DNA of 14,321 bases, taken from the NCBI GenBank assembly GCA_023437255.1, contig JAEZGR010000157.1:1-14321 (forward strand). Direction: 5' to 3'. Origin of the DNA: Pseudomonadota bacterium (GTDB lineage Bacteria; Pseudomonadota; Gammaproteobacteria; Burkholderiales; Burkholderiaceae_B). Under the pieces are notes generated by a model. The model had not been told where the DNA came from. It worked only from the letters and a program-made list of their open reading frames with translations, and made no database searches. This document shows, in pieces, positions 6,730 to 14,321 of the stretch; positions within the stretch are counted from its first letter, which is position 1, and each line of letters starts with the position of its first letter. A program made the position numbers and the translations under genes.

Positions 6730-7535
6730 GCCGGCAGCCTTGTCTTGACACCCTGCGCGGCCAGGAATTCCTTGGCCTCGCGGACGGTGTATTCGCCGTA
6801 ATGGAAGATGCTGGCCGCCAGGACGGCGCTCGCGCCGCCCTTAATCACGCCGTCGGCCAGGTGCTGCAGGTTGCCCACCCCGCCCGAGGCAATCACGGGA
6901 ACCGGCACCGCGTCGGAAACCGCCCGGGTGAGCTCGAGGTCGAAGCCCGCCTTGGTGCCGTCGCGATCCATGCTGGTGAGCAGCAACTCGCCAGCGCCGT
7001 ATTCGGCCATCTTGCGCGCCCATTCAACGACGTCGAGCCCGGTGTTGCGGCGCCCGCCGTGGGTGTGCACTTCCCAGCGGGGGGCTTCGCCCGGCGCGGA
7101 TACCCGGCGTGCGTCGATGGCAACCACGATGCATTGCGAGCCGTGGTGATCGGCGGCCTGGCGGACCAGCTCGGGGTTGGTCACGGCGGCGCTGTTGATC
7201 GAAACCTTGTCGGCCCCGGCGTTCAGCAGGCGCTGAATGTCGCTGACCTGGCGCACACCGCCGCCCACGGTCAGCGGAATGAAGATCTCGCCCGCCACGG
7301 CTTCGATGATGGGCAGGATGAGGTCGCGATCGTCGCTGGTGGCGGTGATGTCGAGGAAGGTGAGTTCGTCGGCTCGTTGTTCGTTGTAGCGGCGTGCGAT
7401 CTCGACCGGGTCGCCGGCATCAACCAGTTCGACGAAGTTCACCCCCTTGACGACGCGGCCGGCCGTGACGTCGAGGCAGGGAATGATGCGGCAGCAGAGA
7501 TCGCTGCCGGTGTTGTTGGTCTGGTCGTTGTTCAT
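6726..7535 (-). CDS. hisF: Imidazole glycerol phosphate synthase cyclase subunit
   Basis: HisF pairs with HisH; it uses ammonia from HisH to convert PRFAR to imidazole glycerol phosphate and AICAR. The TIM-barrel protein has catalytic D22 (IPCLDV) and D141 (VAIDARR), corresponding to D11 and D130 in the reference enzyme, and phosphate-binding loops LTVGGGVR (88-95) and VIASGGVG (214-221). From the ATG at 7535 the protein is 269 residues, with about 11 extra N-terminal residues rich in Asn/Asp and then LCCRIIPC; no later start is available before the barrel. R54 sits where a glycine is usual in (G)-A-D-E-L, through a CGA codon at 7376-7374. The ATG overlaps the hisA TGA by four bases and the stop overlaps hisI by four. 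Confidence 0.96.
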   Translation of the reverse strand: MNNDQTNNTGSDLCCRIIPCLDVTAGRVVKGVNFVELVDAGDPVEIARRYNEQRADELTFLDITATSDDRDLILPIIEAVAGEIFIPLTVGGGVRQVSDIQRLLNAGADKVSINSAAVTNPELVRQAADHHGSQCIVVAIDARRVSAPGEAPRWEVHTHGGRRNTGLDVVEWARKMAEYGAGELLLTSMDRDGTKAGFDLELTRAVSDAVPVPVIASGGVGNLQHLADGVIKGGASAVLAASIFHYGEYTVREAKEFLAAQGVKTRLPA

Positions 7536-8275
7536 GTCGAGCCGAGTTCGTCTGCGCGTTGCTGGGCGGCTGCAAAGTCGAGCGTGCCCTCGTAGATGCT
7601 GCGGCCGAGGATCGCCCCTTCGACGCCCTCGTCTTCGACGGCGCACAAGGCGTCGATGTCGCGCAGGTCGGTGACGCCTCCGGAAGCGATCACGGGAATG
7701 CTGACACTGCGGGCGAGCCGCACCGTGGCCTCGATGTTCACGCCACTCAGCATGCCGTCGCGACCGATGTCGGTGTAGATGATGGATTCAACGCCGTAGT
7801 CTTCGAACTTGCGAGCGAGATCGATGACGTCGTGGCGGGTCAGCTTGCTCCAGCCGTCGGTGGCCACCTTGCCATCGCGCGCATCGAGACCGACGATGAT
7901 GTTGCCCGGGAAGGCGCTGCACGCGTCGCGCAGGAAGCCCGGGTTCTTGACGGCAGCGGTGCCGATGATCACGTAGGAAATTCCGTTGTCGAGATAGCGC
8001 TCGATGGTGTCGAGGTCACGGATGCCGCCCCCGATCTGTACCGGGATATCTTCGGAGACCGCGTCGACGATGGACTTGATGGCCGCTTCGTTGAGCGGCT
8101 TGCCTGCAACGGCGCCGTTCAGGTCGACCAGATGCAGCCGGCGGGCGCCCTGATCGAGCCACTGCTCGGCCATGGCTGCAGGGTCTTCAGAAAATACCGT
8201 CGCGTCGTTCAGGTCGCCCTGACGCAGGCGAACGCAGCGCCCGTCTTGGAGGTCGATGGCGGGAATCAGTAGCAT
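7532..8275 (-). CDS. hisA: Phosphoribosylformimino-5-aminoimidazole carboxamide ribotide isomerase
   Basis: HisA is a TIM-barrel isomerase that converts ProFAR to PRFAR, the fourth step of the pathway. It is 247 residues long from the ATG at 8275, with [17 protein letters not shown] at the N-terminus. Catalytic D8 and D131 (VGLDARDG) are present, as are phosphate loops QIGGGIR (80-86) and VIASGGV in the second half. The frame stays open upstream to 8452, but that part overlaps hisH and is not HisA-like. The start lies 40 bases after the hisH stop, with no clear ribosome-binding site. hisF overlaps the stop by four bases. Confidence 0.96.
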   Translation of the reverse strand: MLLIPAIDLQDGRCVRLRQGDLNDATVFSEDPAAMAEQWLDQGARRLHLVDLNGAVAGKPLNEAAIKSIVDAVSEDIPVQIGGGIRDLDTIERYLDNGISYVIIGTAAVKNPGFLRDACSAFPGNIIVGLDARDGKVATDGWSKLTRHDVIDLARKFEDYGVESIIYTDIGRDGMLSGVNIEATVRLARSVSIPVIASGGVTDLRDIDALCAVEDEGVEGAILGRSIYEGTLDFAAAQQRADELGST

Positions 8276-8315
8276 GATGGGTGGGCTGGTGTTTCGAAGT
8301 GAGAGTGGGGCAGAA

Positions 8316-8969
8316 TCAGGGTTGCCATTCAATGAAGTTGCGGTAAAGCCGTAGGCCGTGTTCGGCGCTCTTCTCGGGGTGGAACTGCACTGCAAAAATG
8401 TTATCTGCTGCGATCGCGCAGGTAAAGCGCTGCCCGTACTGACTAACCCCAACGGTCAGTGCCGGATCATCGGGCTCGACAAAGTAGCTGTGCACGAAAT
8501 AGAAATGCGTGCCGTCGGGAATACCTGCCCACAATGCGTGGGGTCGCACTTGCGTGACCGAATTCCAGCCCACATGCGGCACCTTGAGACCGGCACCCGG
8601 TCGGGGTGAGAGCGGGCTGGCATATTGCGGGCCCTTGAACCGGCGCACGGCGCCGGAGAAGATGCCTAGCGCGGGTGTGTCGCCTTCTTCGCTGCGGGTG
8701 AACATCATTTGTTCACCGACGCATACGCCCAGCAAGGGGCGGGTGGCAGCGGCATGCAGTACGGCTTCGCGCAGCCCCGAGGCGTCGAGGGTGCGCATGC
8801 AGTCGGGCATGGCGCCCTGGCCGGGGAACACGACGCGAGAGGCGTTCTGGATTTGTTGTGCTGTGTTGCAGACGCGTACGTCTGCGTCGGGCGCGGCGGC
8901 GCGCAAAGCACGCGCCACCGAGTGAAGGTTGCCCATCCCGTAATCGACGATGGCAATGAAGTTCTTCAA
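8316..8969 (-). CDS. hisH: Imidazole glycerol phosphate synthase glutamine amidotransferase subunit (TTG start)
   Basis: HisH is the class I glutamine amidotransferase that supplies ammonia to HisF. The 217-residue protein carries the triad C83 (LLGVCVGEQ), H197 and E199 (AVQFHPEKS), an N-terminal [18 protein letters not shown] and the oxyanion-loop region [10 protein letters not shown] (46-55). The best start is TTG at 8969: no in-frame ATG or GTG occurs between it and the hisB stop, and the next ATG (M12) is inside the conserved core. A weak CAGG lies just upstream. It begins 22 bases after hisB and ends 40 bases before hisA. In the Burkholderia order as I recall it, a marC-family gene can sit between hisB and hisH; it is absent here. 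Confidence 0.95.
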   Translation of the reverse strand: MKNFIAIVDYGMGNLHSVARALRAAAPDADVRVCNTAQQIQNASRVVFPGQGAMPDCMRTLDASGLREAVLHAAATRPLLGVCVGEQMMFTRSEEGDTPALGIFSGAVRRFKGPQYASPLSPRPGAGLKVPHVGWNSVTQVRPHALWAGIPDGTHFYFVHSYFVEPDDPALTVGVSQYGQRFTCAIAADNIFAVQFHPEKSAEHGLRLYRNFIEWQP

Positions 8970-8991
8970 GATGGCCTGGCCTGAGTGGGGG

Positions 8992-9579
8992 TTACAGAAC
9001 GCCCTTGGTCGAGGGAATCACGCCTTCGCTGCGGGGATCGAGCTCGACGGCCATGCGCAGGGCGCGGCCGAACGCCTTGAAGACGGTCTCACACTGGTGG
9101 TGCGCGTTTTCGCCCTTGAGGTTGTCGATGTGCAGCGTGGCCAGGGCATGGTTGCTGAAGCCCTGGAAGAATTCGCGCGCGAGGTCGACGTCGAAGCGCC
9201 CGATGTGCGAACGGGTGTAGGGGACGTCGTAGAACAGGCCGGGGCGGCCCGAGAAGTCGATGACGACCCGCGAGAGCGCTTCGTCGAGCGGCACGTAGGC
9301 ATGGCCGTAGCGGCGCATGCCCGCCTTGTTGCCGACGGCCGCCGCGAAGGCCTGCCCCAGCGTGATGCCGACGTCTTCGACCGAGTGGTGATCGTCGATG
9401 TGGGTGTCGCCGTCGCAATGGATGTCGAGGTCGATGAGACCATGACGCGCGATCTGGTCGAGCATGTGATCGAGGAAGGGCACGCCGGTATTGATGCTCT
9501 GGCGGCCGGTGCCGTCGAGGTTGATGGCCACGCGAACGCGGGTCTCTTGGGTGTTGCGGGTGATATCGGCAGTACGCAT
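8992..9579 (-). CDS. hisB: Imidazoleglycerol-phosphate dehydratase (monofunctional)
   Basis: HisB dehydrates imidazole glycerol phosphate to imidazole acetol phosphate, the substrate of HisC. The 195-residue protein is the dehydratase alone, without the phosphatase domain of the enteric bifunctional HisB, so histidinol-phosphate phosphatase must be encoded elsewhere. Metal-binding motifs are [13 protein letters not shown] (35-47), [15 protein letters not shown] (57-71) and [16 protein letters not shown] (155-170); the C-terminus [12 protein letters not shown] is typical. The ATG at 9579 lies one base after the hisD stop. Upstream in-frame ATGs inside hisD are rejected because the extra residues are not family-like. 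Confidence 0.97.
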   Translation of the reverse strand: MRTADITRNTQETRVRVAINLDGTGRQSINTGVPFLDHMLDQIARHGLIDLDIHCDGDTHIDDHHSVEDVGITLGQAFAAAVGNKAGMRRYGHAYVPLDEALSRVVIDFSGRPGLFYDVPYTRSHIGRFDVDLAREFFQGFSNHALATLHIDNLKGENAHHQCETVFKAFGRALRMAVELDPRSEGVIPSTKGVL

Positions 9580-9580
9580 G

Positions 9581-10897
9581 TCAGGCTTGGGTGTCGGTGG
9601 ATTCAAGGCGGTATTCGGCGCTGGCGGCGTGTGCCGGCAGACCTTCGCCGCGTGCAAGGACGGAGGCGACGAGGCCCAGCGTTTGTGCGCCCGCCTGCGA
9701 CACCTTGATCAGGCTGGAGCGCTTCTGAAAGTCGTAAACGCCCAGTGGCGAGGAAAACCGGGCCGTACGCGCGGTGGGCAGCACGTGGTTGGGGCCCGCG
9801 CAGTAGTCGCCCAGCGATTCCGAGGTGTAAGGCCCCAGGAAGATGGCGCCGGCGTGGCGGATGCGGTCTGCCCAGCGTTCGGGCTGCGCCGTGGAAATTT
9901 CGAGGTGCTCCGGAGCGATCTCGTTGGCGATCTCGCAGGCCTCTTCGAGGCTGGCCACCTTGATGAGCGCGCCGCGCGTGGCAAGACTGATGCGCAGGAT
10001 GTCGGCGCGCGGCTGTTGCGGCAGTAGACGGTCGATGGCTTGCTGAACCGCTTCGATGTACGCCGCGTCGGGGCACAGCAGAATGGATTGCGCCATTTCG
10101 TCGTGTTCGGCCTGCGAGAAGAGGTCCATAGCCACCCAGTCGGCGGGCGTGCTGCCGTCGCAGATCACCAGGATCTCGCTGGGGCCGGCGATCATGTCGA
10201 TGCCGACCGTGCCGAACACGCGTCGCTTGGCGGCCGCCACATACGCGTTGCCAGGACCGACGATCTTGTCGACGGCCGCGATGGAGTCGGTGCCGTAGGA
10301 AAGCGCGCCCACGGCCTGGGCGCCACCAATGGCCCAGACTCGGTCGACGCCGCCGATGGCGGCCGCCGCCAGCACGATGGGGTTACGCACGCCTCGCGGC
10401 GTGGGGGTGACCATGACGACCTCGCCGACGCCCGCCACCTTGGCCGGAACGGCGTTCATGAGCACGGACGAGGGGTAGGCGGCCTTGCCGCCGGGCACAT
10501 ACAGCCCCACACGGTCGAGCGGGGTGATCTTCTGGCCCAGCACCGTTCCGTCGGGCTCGGTGTACGACCAGCTCTGGGCGACCTGGTGCTCGTGGTAGCG
10601 GCGAATGCGGTCGGCCGCGGTCTCAAGTGCCGTACGCTGGTCGGCAGGCAGGGCTTCGAGTGCCGCATGCCATTCGTCACGGTGGATCTCGAGCGCCGCG
10701 ACGGAGTCGGCCTCGACATGATCGAAGCGGCGGGTGTATTCGAGCAGGGCGGTATCGCCTTCTTGCCGCACACGCTCAAGAATTTCGGCGGTGGCACGCT
10801 CTATGGATTCGTCTTGCGAGGCGTCGTAGGCCAGCAGACGGCGAAGATCCGACCTGAAACCGGGATCGGCGGTATCGAGACGTTGGATGGACGACAT
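9581..10897 (-). CDS. hisD: Histidinol dehydrogenase
   Basis: HisD oxidises L-histidinol to L-histidine in two NAD-dependent steps, the last of the pathway. The 438-residue protein has the usual length and the zinc ligands Q262 and H265 ([10 protein letters not shown]), with the later Asp in [15 protein letters not shown] and the C-terminal His in [27 protein letters not shown] (130-147), [13 protein letters not shown] (213-225) and [11 protein letters not shown] (234-244) are family blocks, and NEIAPEHLE contains the catalytic Glu-His. The ATG at 10897 is 73 bases after hisG, the largest gap in this gene run, and lacks a good ribosome-binding site. hisB follows after one base. Confidence 0.97.
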   Translation of the reverse strand: MSSIQRLDTADPGFRSDLRRLLAYDASQDESIERATAEILERVRQEGDTALLEYTRRFDHVEADSVAALEIHRDEWHAALEALPADQRTALETAADRIRRYHEHQVAQSWSYTEPDGTVLGQKITPLDRVGLYVPGGKAAYPSSVLMNAVPAKVAGVGEVVMVTPTPRGVRNPIVLAAAAIGGVDRVWAIGGAQAVGALSYGTDSIAAVDKIVGPGNAYVAAAKRRVFGTVGIDMIAGPSEILVICDGSTPADWVAMDLFSQAEHDEMAQSILLCPDAAYIEAVQQAIDRLLPQQPRADILRISLATRGALIKVASLEEACEIANEIAPEHLEISTAQPERWADRIRHAGAIFLGPYTSESLGDYCAGPNHVLPTARTARFSSPLGVYDFQKRSSLIKVSQAGAQTLGLVASVLARGEGLPAHAASAEYRLESTDTQA

Positions 10898-10918
10898 GGG
10901 TGCAATGATTGGAAGTGG

Positions 10919-10935
10919 CGCGCAGACGCTGCGCG
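10919..10935 (-). other. Small stem-loop in the hisG-hisD gap
   Basis: CGCGCAG (10919-10925) and CTGCGCG (10929-10935) form a perfect 7-bp stem with a 3-base loop, 21 bases before the hisD start. No T-run follows on the minus strand, so it is not a standard terminator. A short GC-rich hairpin could occur by chance at this base composition. No His-codon-rich leader peptide is visible near it. Confidence 0.5.
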
Positions 10936-10970
10936 ACCCTTGATCCTACAGTGTATCCCGTAATGCCGCT

Positions 10971-13145
<2,175 letters not shown>

Positions 13146-13147
13146 GG

Positions 13148-13942
13148 TCAGTTCCGAAGTTTGTAACCCCGCGCCAGCAGGCGCAAGGTGTGAAGTGACA
13201 GGACGATGAATACGGCGCTCACGACGGCCAGGCTGTGCCATGGCGAAACGTCGGACGCCTCGAAGAACCCGTGGCGGAAGCCGTCGATCATGTAGAACAC
13301 CGGGTTCCAGTGTGAGACGGCCTGCCAGAAGGCCGGCAGGCTATGGATGGAGTAGAACACGCCCGACAGGAAGGTGGCAGGCATGATCAGGAAGTTCTGG
13401 AAGGCGGCGAGCTGGTCGAACTTTTCGGACCAAAGGCCGGCGATGATGCCCAGATTGCCCATCACGCCGCATGACAGCACGGCGAATGTCAGCAGCCAGC
13501 CGGGCTGGTGCACGGGCAGGTCAATGAAGAACAGCGCGACCAGCCACACGCCGACCCCACAGGCGAGGCCCCGTGCGATCGCGGCCAGCAGGTAGGCCCC
13601 GTAAATTTCGAAATGCGACAGCGGTGGCAGCAGGATGAACACCAGATTGCCCGTGATGCGGCTTTGGATCAGCGATGACGAAGGATTTGCGAATGCGTTC
13701 TGCAGCATGCTCATCATCATCAGGCCCGGAATCAGAAACGAGGTGTACGAAACCGTGTCGTACACGCGCACCCGGTCTTCCAGCACATGGGCGAAGATGA
13801 GCAGGTACAGCAGCGCGGTGAGCACCGGCGCGGCGATCGTCTGGAAGCCGACCTTGCAGAAGCGCTGTACTTCCTTGCGCAGCAGGGTGGGAAAGCCGGA
13901 GCCCATGTCGTCGCGGCGGTGGCGGATGGGGGCGCTGCTCAT
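13148..13942 (-). CDS. ABC-2 type transporter permease (YadH-like)
   Basis: This 264-residue integral membrane protein is the permease partner of the adjacent ATPase. After an N-terminal cytoplasmic helix (GFPTLLRKEVQRF, about 16-28) come about six hydrophobic segments, including about 35-52, 68-82, 112-138, 144-165, 171-195 and 230-252. SFLIPGLMMMSMLQNAFANPSSSLIQSR and FLSGVFYSIHSLPAFWQ are characteristic ABC-2 exporter blocks, seen in YadH and related drug or polysaccharide exporters. The ATG at 13942 overlaps the ATPase stop by four bases; an alternative start at M13 is possible. The substrate cannot be told from sequence. Confidence 0.92.
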   Translation of the reverse strand: MSSAPIRHRRDDMGSGFPTLLRKEVQRFCKVGFQTIAAPVLTALLYLLIFAHVLEDRVRVYDTVSYTSFLIPGLMMMSMLQNAFANPSSSLIQSRITGNLVFILLPPLSHFEIYGAYLLAAIARGLACGVGVWLVALFFIDLPVHQPGWLLTFAVLSCGVMGNLGIIAGLWSEKFDQLAAFQNFLIMPATFLSGVFYSIHSLPAFWQAVSHWNPVFYMIDGFRHGFFEASDVSPWHSLAVVSAVFIVLSLHTLRLLARGYKLRN

Positions 13943-14321
13943 GCCACGGCCTCCATTTCCTGACCGTGCATGAAGCGCACGAAGGCGTCTTCCAGGTCGT
14001 GGCCGCCCACTTGGGCGAGCAAGGCTTCGGTGGTGTCGAGCGCAATCAGCCGGCCCTGTTTGAGCATGGCAATGCGGCCGCACAGTGTTTCGGCCTCTTC
14101 CAGATAGTGGGTGGTGAGCAGGATGGTGTGCCCGTCTTTGTTCAGGCGGGAGATGAATTCCCACAGCGTGCGTCGCAGGTCGACGTCGACGCCTGCGGTC
14201 GGCTCATCGAGGATAATCACCGGCGGTCGGTGAACCAGCGCCTGCGCCACGAGTACGCGGCGCTTCATGCCACCCGAGAGCGCCCGCATATTGGTGTCGG
14301 CCTTATCGCTCAGCCCGAGAT
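13939..14321 (-). CDS. ABC transporter ATP-binding protein (5' part cut by window edge; YadG-like)
   Basis: The open frame continues to the right edge, so the N-terminal half with Walker A lies outside the window. The visible 127 complete codons hold the ABC signature LSGGMKRR, Walker B VIILDEPTAGVDVDLRR and the H-loop LLTTHYLEEAE. DEPTAGVD and the short C-terminal region resemble the ATPases of ABC-2 exporters of the YadG/CcmA type. The gene overlaps the permease start by four bases (ATGA), so both subunits are made from one transcript. The upstream gene would show whether this pair adjoins an mla lipid-transport cluster, as I recall for related bacteria. Confidence 0.93.
   Translation of the reverse strand, partial: LGLSDKADTNMRALSGGMKRRVLVAQALVHRPPVIILDEPTAGVDVDLRRTLWEFISRLNKDGHTILLTTHYLEEAETLCGRIAMLKQGRLIALDTTEALLAQVGGHDLEDAFVRFMHGQEMEAVA

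Noticed and set aside
6660..7595. Plus-strand open frame of 311 codons opposite hisF
   Set aside because: A mirror of hisF codon structure, without ribosome-binding site or recognisable domain.
7536..7646. Longer hisF frame starting at 7646
   Set aside because: The added residues are arginine-rich shadow of hisA; the four-base overlap at 7535 is the natural start.
8276..8452. Longer hisA frame starting at 8452
   Set aside because: The extra 59 residues overlap hisH and are unlike HisA; the conserved MLLIPAIDL starts at 8275.
10040..10963. Plus-strand open frame of 307 codons opposite hisD
   Set aside because: Antisense shadow of a confirmed gene, with a compositionally biased translation.

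Overview
The window reads as a housekeeping segment of a high-GC betaproteobacterial chromosome, most likely order Burkholderiales and plausibly family Alcaligenaceae (Bordetella/Achromobacter relatives). This rests on protein character and on the gene order murA-hisG-hisD-...-hisE-hinT-tatABC followed by a DegS-like protease and petA-petB, recalled from that order rather than searched. I see no insertion sequences, phage genes, CRISPR array, tRNA or rRNA. No stretch without a gene exceeds about 125 bases.

Left end (1-1501, minus strand): cytochrome bc1 genes petA (Rieske protein) and petB (cytochrome b, cut by the window edge), with a perfect 10-bp stem-loop between them. A divergent 125-bp region separates petA from mscL (plus strand, GTG start). 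mscL converges on a NIF3/DUF34-family gene (minus), with two inverted repeats at the junction. The NIF3 gene is divergent, by only 17 bases, from a membrane-anchored DegS-like serine protease (plus). The protease gene ends in a GC-rich hairpin facing the tat genes.

From 4123 to the right edge (14321) sixteen genes lie on the minus strand with a largest gap of 73 bases and many 4-base start/stop overlaps. In transcription order they are: ABC exporter ATPase (partial), ABC-2 permease, a BolA/IbaG-family gene, murA, hisG, hisD, hisB, hisH, hisA, hisF, hisI, hisE, hinT, tatA, tatB, tatC. The run couples an exporter, the first committed step of peptidoglycan synthesis, almost all of histidine biosynthesis, and the twin-arginine translocase.

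The encoded enzymes cover PRPP + ATP to histidine except the HisC aminotransferase, which is missing between hisD and hisB, and histidinol-phosphate phosphatase. HisG is the short form, which needs a separate HisZ. The Rieske protein carries a twin-arginine motif, so the nearby tat genes probably export it.

I found no evidence for a new biological system. The points worth checking are the missing hisC, several small inverted repeats at gene junctions, the very tight divergent NIF3/protease junction, non-ATG starts for hisH, tatC and mscL, and an unusual Arg in HisF.
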